A stretch of DNA of 64,000 nt from Myoxocephalus aenaeus (taxonomy: Eukaryota > Chordata > Actinopteri > Perciformes > Cottidae), in assembly GCA_038501785.1 (NCBI GenBank), contig JBAMJR010000009.1, positions 7,228,501 to 7,292,500 on the forward strand. Reading direction: 5' to 3'. The notes under the pieces are model-generated. The model worked only from the letters and a program-made list of their open reading frames with translations, made no database searches and had not been told where the DNA came from. The position numbers were made by a program, and so were the translations under genes. Every line of letters starts with the position of its first letter. Position 1 is the first letter of the stretch. Below are positions 44,501 through 57,043 of this stretch, one piece after another.

Positions 44501-46190
44501 CACTTTAATCAAAATGCTTCTTCTTTCTCTCCAGGGCAGTCGGACACATGACGTATGGCTCGGCCTACAGGGAGCAGATAGTGGACAAGCTGAGGAAGGC
44601 AGCAGAACACTGCGACTGTCTGCAGTGCTTCTTTCTCATTCACTCTATGGGAGGAGGTGAGACGAGGACACTTTGACCACATCCACGCATTCCAGATCGG
44701 GATGAGTGGATGCTTTTTCCTCTCGTTTCACATTCAATCTCAGCTATAGATGATAGAAGACTCTGCTTCCTGATTTTGTTATTCAGGTATTTTGTGTGTG
44801 TATGCCAAATAATTTGGACTGACACATCTTCTGTTTTACAAATACCTTAGCATCTGTATACAGGCCCAAGAAAATGTGCTTTCTCTGGCGGAAATTGAGC
44901 TTGGGAAATCTGGCTTGTACAGTATTCCACACTATTACCAGACACCAGGTTTCTGGTTCACGTGACACTGAGGAAGTCTGGTTCCAGCAGAACGTTAATG
45001 CATCGATTCTGAACTTGAGGTACGGGCTCCGGCCTGGGCACCAGGGTGCTGGGCCTGCTAGAGGAGGAGTTCCCCGAGGTGTGCCGCATCGTCTCCTCCA
45101 TCTATCCGTCTGCGGAGGACGATGTCGTCACCTCCCCCTACAACAGCGTCCTGGCCATGAGGGAGCTCACGGAGCACGCCGACTGTGTCCTGCCTGTCGA
45201 AAACCAAGTGTGTTTCACTGTCCTCCTCCTCCTGTGCACGAATCGCTGCAGCGTGTACAAGGTCGAAAACTGACGAGCATTTGTTTCTCCTCCAGTCGCT
45301 GGTCGACATTGTGAACAAGATCAGACAGATGTCTCACGGTGGGAAGCCAGGGTCGGCGATCAGGAGGGACAGCGCCGTCATCTCCGGGCAGGGCGGGCTC
45401 AGCGGGGCAGAGAAGCCCTTCGATGCCATGAATAATATCGTGGCTAACCTGCTGCTCAATATTACTAGGTATAGTATTTCTGTCTGCAGACCACTCCTGT
45501 CTCACTGTTTGTTTCACCACGAGACACGCTCCCACACTTTTGGCACTAGTGTTGTTTTTATACATGAACCTTTTTTTAGAAATGTTCAAAATAGTGCTAC
45601 TATAACCAAAATATAATAAAAGTTAGAATACTTCCTAATATATCAGTGAGTGCTCCCAGTGTCCTAATTGTATCCATCAAAAGTTCCAGGCAAAAGTATC
45701 TTCACATTGACGTGGTTTATTAAACAAGAGCTGGTTGACTCTCTTGCATATGATCAGCCTATAATCATTAAGCCACTTTTTTTTTTTTTTACTTTTTAAA
45801 AATACAATTATTAGCGGAACACAAACTAAGCTCACCCTTAAACAGAGAGCATAGTGGAATGTTTTTAAGCAACAGTAAACCTCGGGCTCAGAGCTAGAGA
45901 CTGTAAAAAGCAATAACATATGATTAACTTTTTTTTTTTTTTTTTAGCACATTGAACCACTCACTGGACCCTTGTGTCCTGTATGGAAGCATCTGTCTTT
46001 GTTTTGTTTCCTCATGTATTTATTTTTCCCCTCTTCAATCTGGCACCCACCTGTAGTTTCCAGTTCCAAGTTTAACCATATATGAGTGACAGAGAAGCAT
46101 TCCGAGTATTTTATTAATAACACATTGCGTGCTGTACTCCACATTTTACTTCCTTCACTCAGTTGCTCTTTACAAATACTGTACCTCTCA

Positions 46191-46223
<33 letters not shown>

Positions 46224-49200
46224 TGAGCAGCAGTGCTCAGTCCTTGTCTCAGACCTCAGTCCTGAACATTTTGCTTTTATAATGCATAAAGTTGGTGGGT
46301 TGAGGCAGCATGTGCAAGGGTCGCCAAACGGAACCGACCTCTCGCTCCATAAAGGAACCTGGAAAGAAGACCGCTCTCACAAACGCACGAGAGGGCGAGA
46401 CTCGAGTGCAGCGTTCATGCAGACAGGAGAGTGATCAAGTACACAAAGGAGAGGGAGGGAGAGAGAGAGGCACACATGAGGAGAGGCTGGAACTCCTGGA
46501 GGACGGAGAGCAAGATCCAAACATCTGGAATGATGCACCGACAGCCAGGGAAGGGAGGGAGAGGACAATAACTACTAGGAGTATGGAGGTTAATCAGACG
46601 CAGCCTGAAGTCTAATCTGACTAATTAATTACATCGTGAGACAAAACGAGACTTTTCCTGCTAAAGCACTTGATCCGTCTTTCTGTGCCCTTTTAGAAAT
46701 AAATCCTGCTTATGCGTCACCTTTGTTCCAGCTCAGCTCGGTTCGACGGCTCCCTCAACATGGACCTGAACGAGATCGCCATGAACCTGGTCCCCTTCCC
46801 TCGTCTGCACTACCTGGTGCCCAGCCTGACTCCTCTCTACACGCTGGCCGATGTCAGCGTCCCCACCAGAAGGTCGGCTCTCTGGCTGTCACTGCGGCTA
46901 TTTTTTACCTCACAGTTGTTGTTTTTAATCCCGGGTAATGAGCTCGCATGAACTCCATCACCCCCGTTCTACACGTGTTGACTGTTGTGATGAATGAGAA
47001 GGGAAGCCCTCCCTCTCCTGGATTGTGAGTCTGTAGAATGCCTTTTGAAACGTGATGAAACAATGCTAGTGATGTAGTGCGAGGCCTTAAAGGGGAACTA
47101 CACCCATTTGTATACATGTTATTCCTTTAGTCTAAGACGGTCTAAGAATATTAGTAAACATGAACAACTTTCTCCCAAATACAAACTCCAGAGTGCTAAA
47201 ACTAATTTTTGTATAATTAATTTAGATATTTTTACAAATGTCTTGTGATGTATTATGCCTTCAGATGTTAAAAACATTTACATTTGCACAACCATTTTTA
47301 AGCCCCATAGATGATAAAAAATAATCCATGGACTAGTTTTCTTTAGTTTTTCCCTTATGTTGTTAATTTAAAAACATTATATATATTTTATCTCATTTGT
47401 TCCATCCTTTTACACAAGAGGCATAGGGTTTTCAAACACCAGAACTGCCTTTCATTGTCTCAAGTGAGATGTTGGCAACTTCAAGTTTAGTTTAGTACCG
47501 CCCTCCGACCCTCCCACCTGCTTCCCAACAACAACCGCCATGAAAGTGGCCTTGTATGAGCCACGCAGACCTCAATTGCTTATGAGTCTAAAAGAGTGGA
47601 GGTGCTACTGGCCAAACCCCCAGAGGGGAATGTGTGTGTGAATGTAAAGCAGGGTGTTCCTTAAAACATATCTTGCATGCTCAGCAGAATTTGCCTGGAC
47701 AAATAAAGGTACAAACATTCTCCTCTCTCAAATATTGCCCCATTGGCCCCCCGGGTCTATACAAGTCTACCTGAAATCCCTCCTCCGCCTTTCACCCGCT
47801 ACAACCAGTAAATGGAGACTAGTGTTACTGTATTCCCCACCTTTGCCTCGGGGTGCGGCCCCCCAACGGAAACCACCCGCCTCCCCTTGAAGGGAATGAA
47901 CAAAATATTTTGTGTACCCAATTCATGTTGTTTTATTTCAGCGCAGTGGGGAAAGTCTTACCTGCGTTTTACTGCCATGCTAGTTTCTGTCCTCTTCAGG
48001 GTGGAGGTGCTAAAGCCCACGACCAATATTAGCTGCTCTGTTTCATCAATGTGAAGTCGAAAAATATGCGTGCAAGTGACTTAAACCGAGAAGAGCTGTG
48101 AGGTAGTAAGCGTCCACTAATGTATGCAGCTTACAATGCAATGGGCTGAAGCTACTGTACTGAACAAGCAAACCACAAAGTGTTTGTCATATTTTTATTT
48201 ATATTTCTCTCTCTCCTCTACCTGTGCCCTCTAGACTGGATCAGATGTTCAGCGACGCCTTCAGTAAAGACCACCAGCTGATCCGAGCCGACCCAAAGCG
48301 CTGCCTCTACCTGGCCTGCGCCCTCATGGTCAGGGGAAACGTGCAAGTGTCGGACCTCCGCAGGAACATCGAGAGGTCAGAGCAGCCGTCCTCCCGCACC
48401 GCAACCCTGATGGGCTCTAAATAGTGCCTCCATTTAGCCCCGACAGCGGTGATTCATGACTGGTCCATTCAGCCGGCCCTCTCTTCACTTCTCCCCCCGT
48501 AGACCTTGTTTTTCATGTGGCGTGTTGTCAAGAGAATCTTTGGCTGTGAGGGCACATATTTGTGCGTAACCATGGTTTAAAAAGGGAGGAGACTCTTGAA
48601 GGGCACACATTATCCCTGGACACATATTGCAGCATCTATCGTAAACGTCGGGTTACAAGCCGCTACTACCTTCGGTCAGTGTCCCCGACAGCTCCCCGCT
48701 GTAGCCAGCTGGGGCTCCTGCTAGCGCTCCGTCACTTCCCCGCTAACTTCCGCTAGCTCCCCGAAAACCACCGAAGGTAGCGGGACCAGGCTCGACACTC
48801 GACTTGGGCAGAGGGGACGCGGGCAGTAGCAGCGCTAGCTAGCATCGCTACTAGCTTGCTACAGCGGGGACACTGATCAGCCGTAGGAGCGGCTTGTAAC
48901 CCGACGTTTACGGTATATTTCATAGAACAAATACAAACAGGATGATTTTACCTTAAACTTTGGAAGTGTTGCCATTTCTCAAACAAAAAGGCCAAACACG
49001 GTTTGTTCAAGATGCTCAGAGATGAAGAGTTGCTGTTTTTTTTTATTTTGAATCATTATAAACAGCTCCTCAACTTGGAATCTAGGAAACGCCACCATGT
49101 TTTGACATTTTATTACCTAATTATTGTAAAAAGAACATTCTAATGCAATTTTTCAAGATTTATTCTTGTAAATTTCTTAGAGAATTTCAGGTTTATTTCC

Positions 49201-50214
49201 TCGCAACTTTATAATCTGAGAGAATATATTTTTTTTTCTCATACATTGGTGAGTTTCTTCTTGTAAAATTATCACTTATATCCCAGAGAATATGCAATTT
49301 TTTTTTCTCCATGAAATTAAGACTTTAATCTGTGAAACTCTAAATTTATTCTTAGAATATTAACCCCTCCCTGTGGCTCCGTGACTTCTTTTCTTTTCTT
49401 TACCTACAATGGCCCTAATACACCGTCACTAAGACGTATGGATAGTTTTCCATCACTGAAATGTAGAATGTCCTGAGGTGCTACATGAACACTCTCACCC
49501 GTCTCCATTTCCTCCTCTCCTTGCGTTTGACACGTCATTCTCATCCCCGCTCTAGACTGAAGCCCTCGCTGCCTTTTGTCTCGTGGAACCAGGAGGGCTG
49601 GAAGACGGGCCTGTGCTCGGTGCCTCCTGTGGGCCACTCCCACTCCCTGCTGGCCCTGGCCAACAACACCTGTGTGAAGCTCACGTTCATGGAGCTAAAG
49701 GAACGTTTCACCAAGCTCTACAGGAAGAAGGTGCAACATTTATATATATATATTTTTACCAATACATTTAGTCAAGCAATGTGATGATGTAATGATTCAT
49801 CAACTAAACCCATCAAGTATTTTCTCGGTACGTCTTGTTAAATGTGTGGATCACTAGTTTTTTTTTTCCTCCATTACTTGTAGAATATCTTTTGGGTTTT
49901 TGGACAATTGGTTTGACAGTTTAAGCAGATTGACGATACTGTAGCTTGTTGTAGTGTTTTGGACATATAAATGAAGAGTGAGAGGAATCTACATCCGATC
50001 GAAATAGCTTTCTCCGACTTTCTAACTTACCAGCTGTATCTGTATCTTTTTCAAGGCTCACCTACACCACTACCTGCACGTGGAAGGGATGGAGCAGAGC
50101 TTCTTCGCAGAGGCCGTGGGCTCTCTCAGCTCGCTGATTGAGGAGTACCAGCAGCTGGATGCCACCAAGGGGAGGCTGGTGCCCGACGCACCCAGACTGG
50201 GCATCGCCACATGA
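41553..50214 (+). CDS. tube1: tubulin epsilon chain (complete, 12 exons)
   Basis: Epsilon-tubulin, a centriole/basal-body tubulin needed for triplet microtubules and centriole stability. Exons: 41553-41577, 41831-41904, 42566-42618, 42724-42781, 42968-43083, 44535-44656, 45020-45207, 45296-45468, 46732-46872, 48235-48375, 49556-49730, 50056-50214. Together they give 474 aa, against about 475 in human. It starts MTQSVVVQVGQCGNQVGCRFWDLALREH, with the tubulin N-terminal nucleotide-binding QCGNQ. The GTP-binding signature GGGTGSG is split across exons 6 and 7. DAMNNIVANLLLNIT, LNMDLNEIAMNLVPFP, and the C-terminal VSWNQEGWKTGLCSVPPVGHSHSLLALANNTCVK follow. The 53-nt and 58-nt exons cover an epsilon-specific loop near residues 34-70. 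The acceptor of exon 7 has a poor pyrimidine tract, but frame and signature require it. Confidence 0.96.
43185..43687 (+). mobile_element. hAT transposon fragment with transposase C-terminal remnant
   Basis: Perfect 15-bp inverted ends CAGCGGTCCCCAACC / GGTTGGGGACCGCTG are flanked by an 8-bp target duplication GTTTAAAC (43177-43184 and 43688-43695), in tube1 intron 5. Inside, the frame from 43329 includes EYPEIAKKALKTRLPFPTS, resembling the C-terminal part of ZBED-type hAT transposases. This suggests an internally deleted derivative of an autonomous element. Confidence 0.88.
46192..46221. repeat. (CA)n microsatellite
   Basis: A CA dinucleotide run in tube1 intron 8. A GA/purine-rich stretch follows at about 46430-46570. 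Confidence 0.9.
46873..48234. other. tube1 intron 9
   Basis: 1.36 kb without coding signal. The stretch from about 47090 (GGGGAACTACACCCATTTG) to 47600 has the look of interspersed repeat sequence, but I cannot delimit or name it. Confidence 0.35.
48640..48912. mobile_element. 273-bp GC-rich foldback element in tube1 intron 10
   Basis: A perfect 25-bp inverted repeat lies at 48640-48664 and 48888-48912 (CGTAAACGTCGGGTTACAAG..., arms exact). Further inward TCAGTGTCCCCG pairs with CGGGGACACTGA, and GCTGTAGC with GCTACAGC. The interior is rich in GCTAGC words and much more GC-rich than its surroundings. It looks like a short MITE or foldback element; no clear target duplication. Confidence 0.7.
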
Positions 50215-50372
50215 AGGTCCACTCTGTTGTAAATCTTCGTGGAGCAGTCGGTCTCTTTATCTCCTTCTACGGCAGAGATTATGTTTTCAATAAGGACTTC
50301 ACACAACCAAATATTTTGTATATACCTTTATAAGTTATGTAACAATATTGTCTGATTTATGACCCGATTAAA
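50215..50372 (+). terminator. tube1: tube1 3' UTR with ATTAAA polyadenylation signal
   Basis: A short UTR after the TGA at 50212-50214. ATTAAA, the commonest variant poly(A) signal, lies at 50367-50372, followed by a T/G-containing stretch. Confidence 0.55.
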
Positions 50373-50579
50373 ATGTTCTGTCGAAGAGAGGGGCAGGAAC
50401 AACAACAATTCAATCTGTAGTGTGACCTGATTTGCCATTTCTTGGCTCCCTGTCCGTGGTATCATGATGTTCTGTTAACGTGTCAGCAACACCCACTGAC
50501 CATAGTCCTTGTTGTTATTGCACATACATGTCCTAAAGATAAGGTTCATAAAAGCTTTTATCATAACTATAAATCTTCC

Positions 50580-50585
50580 TTTATT
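50580..50585 (-). terminator. ccn6: ccn6 polyadenylation signal AATAAA (minus strand)
   Basis: Minus-strand AATAAA, about 150 nt downstream of the ccn6 stop codon and about 210 bp from the tube1 signal on the other strand. Confidence 0.6.
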
Positions 50586-50734
50586 CAATGAGCCCAGCCA
50601 CTCGTCCTTATAAAAAGAGGTTTTGTAGTTTTCAGAGGCACGTCGCCGCTGCTGAGGAGAACGTAACGAGCAGAGTATGCATACGTGTCTGTCCTTAGTC
50701 CGCCACAGCAGGGATCACGTCCCGGTTGGATCCG

Positions 50735-53700
50735 TTAGAGTAACCGCAGGTCAGAAAACATGTCTTCTGGGTCGTTGCACTTCCTCTGGCACACGCAGGA
50801 CGTGATCCACTGCATCTTCCACTGTGTGTTGGACCCCGCCTTGCACGTGAAGTTGACTTTGATCATGCTGGACTTGTTGGGGACACAGCAGCGCTTGTCC
50901 GTACAGACGCCGCAGTACATGGGCTTGAACTTCTTGGTGCTGGTGCAGCCCGAGAGTGTCAGCTTCTCCGCTTTCTTTGCTTGGAATTTAGGTCGGCATG
51001 TCTTTCCCTTTGGCACCTGAGAGGGTGGGCCAAAGATTTTTTTTATTAGTATATTGTTGGATTTTATATCAACACTTCAATATAATTTGACAAACGTGTC
51101 ACCTTGACAGTCCTCATCACGCTCTTCTCACACGGCCGCAGCAGACACAGGCGTCGGTCCTTCCTCATCTCGCACTTGCCGTTGTCGTTGTTGACGCGCA
51201 CAGAGATGCCCAGGCCGCAGGTTTTGGAGCAGGGGCTCCAGGGGGTGGTCTGGATCAGACAGTTCTTCTTCCAGGCTAAAGGAGGATCCCTGTAAGCTTT
51301 CAGTATTACAGTTAAAGGGCACTGTGTCAACAACACCCCTGCGCAAAGAACTAGTCTGTGTGCCACCGTTCTGCCGAGCAGTGCATTGACCCCAAATACC
51401 TCACCCGCCAATTGAAAATCCCTTTTGAGCTGTACTTCCACAAGTTAAGGAGTAGAGTAGAAAAGGGTATTTAGCAGCGCTGAAATTGTATTTCAGTTAA
51501 ATCTGAACATTGTGCTCTGTTTATCCACAGTGAGAAATTGAATTTGTGTTTCCACGACAGATCGTCATATAGATACGTTTCATAAGTTTCATGCAAAGCA
51601 ACTACACTGGTACATCAAAGCTGAATCAAAACATCAAAACGTGAGTCTACCCTCCTGCTGCTCATAACTGGAACCATCCATCGTTCTGTTTCTCGCCGTG
51701 AGGCGCTCACTGGTCACACCTCCAGAGTAATGAAATGCCCCCCCCCCAACCAGCTAACCCGGACATGCAATTAGCATTCGAGGCCAGAAGGGCCGGGCCC
51801 TCCTGCACTGGTTTGCTCCATAAACACACACCTGACATGTAGGTCGTTTCCTGCTGCTGCTTCTTTGCGCTCTGGCCACTGCGAAGGCCGGCTGGCATGT
51901 TGCCCATCAGCGGGGCCGGGCCCGAGAGAGCAGCAGGCTTCTGGATGAAAGCGGGGGTGCAGCCGATGGCTCCAGCAATGCATGTGCACTTATAGAGGGG
52001 GCTGGGCTGGAAACCCTCTCCGTTCTCATAGTGGGCCCCATTCAGGTCGCAGCCCACTGCCATCAGGTCTGAAAGAATGAGGGAAACGTGTCACAGCTGC
52101 GGCACTCTGTCGATGATGTTACTGTGAATCTTAAACGCTGTGTAAGATTTGTGCATAACTTCATTTTGTCTTTTTGTGACGATCCATGACTTTATCACAG
52201 AATTATGTTGACAAACTGAATGTTCAAAAATAACATCTGGCATTTAATTCTATACAGATATGTACTAATTCATAGAAAAAGTAAATACAAGTTTTGGAGT
52301 GTATATACAATAGTTAATACATTGACAAAGTTGGGCATTTCGGGGATTGACTTGCTTTTGCTACTAGAGGTATGAAACTTTAAGTAGGCTCCAGCTGCCT
52401 GGATGTACGTGATATTGCATAACTTTGACCTATCCCACCATGACTAACTCAGGAAAAGATGAGAGCCACTCACATGCGCACACTCCGACCTCGTATCTCG
52501 GCTGGTCGGCTGAGAAGTCACAGTACATGCTCTTGTGCGGGTCGCACACGTCCCGCTCGTTGCACGGATCTCTGATCTGCCTCGCGCAGCTCTTGCAGCA
52601 GCCGCACCCGTCCAGGACGGAGCTCACCCCCGGGGCGCAATGGGGTCTCTGCCGACACTTGCAGGGCCACTGGCAGAATTGCCGCCTCTCGGCCGCAGCC
52701 CGCCCGTCTCGAGGAGCCAGCTGCCCATTGTTCTGAGCCCAGCTGAAATACTGTGGGAGAAAGAGAGCCGACATCCATTAATTCTTTTTTTTTTTGCAAA
52801 ACACCTTCTTCTGGTGGATTGAAGTGGGAGCTAAAGCATCCGGCAGCTTTGGAAATCATATCAAACGTGCTAAAAGTGACATTCCGAACTCCGCGCCTCT
52901 GTTTGTGACTCATTCAGAAAACACTTTAGCTCAGCACACCCACGCACCGCGGTGCCATCTTTTTGAATTTACCCTTGCAGAGCCGGCGCTCGGCATGCAG
53001 CAGGAAATGTTGAATGGACCACAGGAACGCCGTTGCGTTCATCAATGCACTCATTGAACATGAACGCAGCACTCGTCAGTCAATCTGCCTTCTGTTTGGT
53101 CTGTTCAGCACTTTGGTCAAGAGCAAGATATTTTGCCCTCTAATAACCCCGTCCCTCTTTCTGATGGACAGCTTCCTGTTCCACCTGTATGGTTAGAAAA
53201 CGTATGACTGGGTCGGTCAGCAAATGCCAAGTGCGAGGTAGTTTGTTTGAACTACAGGATCTGTAACGGGGCATCACAGGATAATAAAGTACCCTCTCAT
53301 ACCAAGTTTTTTACTCACTTTGCCGGCCAAGGTTGATATTTTGTGTCAAATATTTGAGAGAGTAGGAAACAGGGGAGCGGGAGAGAGAGCGAACGCTACT
53401 ACAAGTTACCTCGAGTTTGGAATGTTTCTATCAAGACTACGAAAGAATAACCAGCTCAGAGTAAGAGAATCGTTGCCAAAAGGCAATATCAGATTGCCTT
53501 TTTCTATCATTCCTAAAAATTAAGCCTATTGGTTAAACAAGAGATTTGTACAGATGTCAAAAAAGTCCCCCTGAGGAAACTAAAAGGTTGAAAGATTGAT
53601 AGATAAATCTACATGATGTGTCAAAGTTGCCCCAGGAAATTTTGGGGAAATGTTTCCTTGCTTCGGCCTCTTTGAAAAAAAAGACTTAAACCAACAGTTC

Positions 53701-55030
53701 AAATCCAGATCAATCTTCTTCAACTGAGCCATAGAGCTCCATTGCTGTCCTGAAACTATTAAAAAGGCATCAATGAGCTGCACTGTTGCACTGGGTGACA
53801 TGTTCCTTCATTAACATGAACACACACTGCAGTTTATTTTTGACTCAGTGCCTCATACAGTCCTGCTGTCCCAAATGCTCACTTGAACGCCGAATGTGGA
53901 TTAATCCGCTGCTGAAAATAGTCCCCCCGCCCCAAAAAATGCACTTTATGTTTGAGCCATTTAAAAAAGACTAGTGAGTAGGGGTATGGTGGCCGACGTG
54001 AATGGCCCTCTCTAGAGCCAGTGTTTCGTTTTTCCATTCCTGGCTGCTGTAGAAACATGGCGGCCGGTTCGGTAAAGATACGTGTAGATACAAACGGCTC
54101 ATTTTCGCCGCCATTTTGCATCGTCACTGACATTACGCGCCTATAAAATGTAACGTATTGGCTGTTGTGGGAATTCGTGAGGTTTATCTAACTTGCTATA
54201 TTTCTTTTAGCAAGGAAAAAAAATGAGTGTCAGTTACAATTATTTTTAAAGTAAAAAAAAAAAAAATGCAAACGAGCCCTTTAAACCCAATCGGCTACAA
54301 TCCCAACTTCTCCCTTTTCAACACCACCTCAGAGGACATGACGCTCTTTTGTAGCTTGTGATTAAATAGTTTCATCTCGTATGCTCACACAGCCCTACCT
54401 TCAGCCCTACCTTCAGCCCAGCTGCCCAACTGAGCAAGAAGGCAATATGGAAAACAACCGACGGCTCAGAGCGGTAACAGAGCGGTGACAGCCCGGCGGA
54501 TTCCAGTCGTCCGGTCCTATAAAACTTGTTTCTTGCTATTCGCTATGATGCAATCTCTGCATGCTGCCAGTTGTGCTCCAATTCTCCTGACTGCTGCTCA
54601 AGGGTCACTGAGGGCTATGCCAAAAATCTGAAGCCTGTCTGCCAGGTTTACTGAATGAGCTCATTTCATGGTGTGAAAATGGGTCCACGGGAGCTTTAAA
54701 TACAAAGAACTCAGACTTCACTGCCTTTTTCCTCTCTGAGAAGGAAGAGCAACTTTAAACCCAATAAAATTGAGAATACCATCGGAAACTAGTCAGTTTT
54801 TTTTAATTACTTATAAATTGCCAACTGATTAAAATTTCTGAATATTTATTCAACTAGTTATAGCAATTCAGATGGTGCCCTGAGGAGACCAAACTGAGGA
54901 GACCAAATAATTGTTGTTGTTTTTTGTCCAATCAAAACCCCCAGTCTATAGTGTGAAAAGAGAAGAAAAAGAATGCTCTTACCTGTTGAGCAAGGATGAG
55001 CAGGAGGGATCGGCAGAGAAGCGATAGCAT
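50735..55030 (-). CDS. ccn6: CCN family member 6 / WISP3 (complete, 5 exons)
   Basis: Secreted matricellular protein of the CCN family. Coding exons in transcript order: 55030-54983, 52750-52474, 52068-51832, 51296-51103, 51016-50735; 1,038 nt, 345 aa. Exon 1 encodes a signal peptide (MLSLLCRSLLLILAQQ). Exon 2 encodes an IGFBP-type domain with GCGCC and the CDPHKSMYCDFS stretch. Exon 3 encodes a reduced VWC domain, exon 4 a TSP1 repeat (WSPCSKTCGLGISVRV) and exon 5 the C-terminal cystine knot, ending SDLRLL like human CCN6. One domain per exon and phases 0,1,1,0 match the family. The acceptor of exon 4 is the AG before CTTACAGG, because this gives the conserved AYRDPPLAWKK. The VWC domain keeps only four cysteines. 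It is convergent with tube1. Human CCN6 has 354 aa. Confidence 0.94.
52751..54982 (-). other. ccn6 intron 1
   Basis: 2.2-kb intron. The only nameable content is a dispersed repeat at 53988-54107 (GGTGGCCGACGTGAATGGCC...ACATGGCGGCCGG), a second copy of the repeat at 12922-13070 in the same orientation, and a poly-A run near 54251-54266. Confidence 0.6.
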
Positions 55031-57043
55031 CTCTTAAGTGAGAAGGTCTGTGTGAGCTCCCGGAGGGCGCAGCGGGACGAGGGGAGCTGGAAGGTGGGAT
55101 TTAGGGAGGAAGACTGGCAGAGGGAGAGAGAGGAATAAGGGGGGGTAGAGGTTGGGAGTTCTGACCTGTCGGAGAAGGGGGACAAAGCAGCCCTCTGTCT
55201 CCTCTCCAAACACACCTTTTTGCCCCCGCCTTACTGATCCAGAGGGGAAATATTTGTCTTCATAACTGCCGGGCCACTCCGGGCCTTCAAGTCCTGCCCA
55301 CGTGTGTTTATTCTTAGTCGGCCGAACCTCGGCGCACGCTTACCTGGTTTACGTTGACGGTTATGCGTGACAGGCCGCACTCGGCAAAGAACACACGGCC
55401 CGGTTCATTCTCTTTTTTTTTTTTATGGACAAAAAAAGAAAACGGGGTGGAGTTTGGATGTGTAAATGCATTCACTGTATATGTTGTTTGTTTAATGCGG
55501 TTCCTCAGCTGTATGGTCCCACTTAGTGCACACAGACATGTGTTTGAGGCCACATTCCATTATTATTTACACTGAGTAAAGAGGTCCCTCTCAGAGCCCT
55601 CCAACCTCCATCCACGTACAGCCGACGCCCCTTTGGGGAGATCACATGGACAGACCAGAATGAAACCCGCTTATTTCTTTGTGTTTTTACTACTGCCAAT
55701 GTCTGCTATTACAGCTGCCCAACCAATACTGGATTTCTGAGGCTAATACTGATATTTGATAGTTCTGGTGACAATATATCAACCATTATTTGATTTTGTT
55801 TTACAAAAGAATAGCTCTACACCTGTTGGGTGGATTGCTATGAAATGTTGTGGAGACATTTGTGGTTCCCAAAGGATGAACCACAATCATTTTTGGAGAT
55901 CCCCTGATGTTTCCTCTTGTGCCACCAGCAGGTTTTAATTATTATTATTTTTTTATTTTTTTCACATGAGTCTTGACAACTATTGAATTGCCATCCAATT
56001 TGATAGAGACGTTGATGATGCTGAGAGGATGAACCCATAAGTATTCTTTTTTTTCTTTCTTTTTTTTTAACAATTACTGGACCCCCTGGCGGGCCGGATG
56101 TTTGACACCCCTGATTTAGATGGTCAGTGATGGTATTTGGCCTTCATGTTAAAAGAAACTACAAACTGTGTAATATATAATTTCCAGGTACAGTGGCTGT
56201 TTAGTGGTACAGAGTTTATTTATGTTTGGTTGCCATGATTCTTTCTTTTTTTTTTGAGTGGCTGTTCCTAATTCACTTTCCAGTTTTCGGTCACGGAGCG
56301 TGCACTCGGATCAGGGTCTTTCTCTGCTTTCTATCACAGACAGAAGAGCGATATTTTGCCAATTCACAATCTCTTTTTCAAGCTAGAAACTGTTCTCATC
56401 TGGCCGTTCCAAAGAGGTTTCTTTTTATTGCGTTATTTGTTTTTCTCTGGCTGTGTGTATGGGAGAGAGAGAGGGGGGCAGCTAGCCTCAGCAGCAACTG
56501 ACTTAGGGGCCTACTTTCTCTTGGGGTTTTGGATTAGAGGGTGTCTCTGGGGCTGGATTTAAGGAGATCAAACAAATGTTAGTGCTCTTGTTTGAATGTT
56601 AATTATCAGCGGGTAAATGCATCACTGAATCAATGAAACACTATAGTTGTAACACTTTTTATCTATTTATGTTTTTTTATTATTAAACTACTGTATACTA
56701 CACTTCTATAATTAGCTATGCCATAATAATACATAAATGGATCCATATATGAATTTAATTAATTAATTAAAATTGCAATAGTCTAAACTACATTGGAGCT
56801 GCTTGATACAGTCCTAATCCACCGCTACAAAAGGTTTAAACCTCTATAACACCAGGGCTTCGTGCAAACAAAGAAGTGAGCGCACAGCCCCGGTCCACAG
56901 CAGCAGGCACATTGAAAGAATGCCTCGACAATGTCAATCCTTATCTGGAGCTTGTTTTTCGTTTTTGTCGTCACTATCATTGCACATTTCAATGCAGTTT
57001 GCAGGGAGTCCAGATGTCTTAAGCTCATGAGCAGACTCCCAGT

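Noticed and set aside
44874..45314. Long plus-strand frame overlapping tube1 exon 7.
   Set aside because: It is the wrong frame of the exon extended into the intron; the correct frame begins at 45020 and gives GTGSGLGT.
52535..52822. Plus-strand frames opposite ccn6 exon 2.
   Set aside because: They are antisense shadows of a GC-rich coding exon; the minus strand carries the cysteine pattern and splice sites.
56080..56113. hAT-like end GGGCCGG...GACACCCCTG.
   Set aside because: Only one end is visible and no partner or target duplication could be found, so no element can be delimited.
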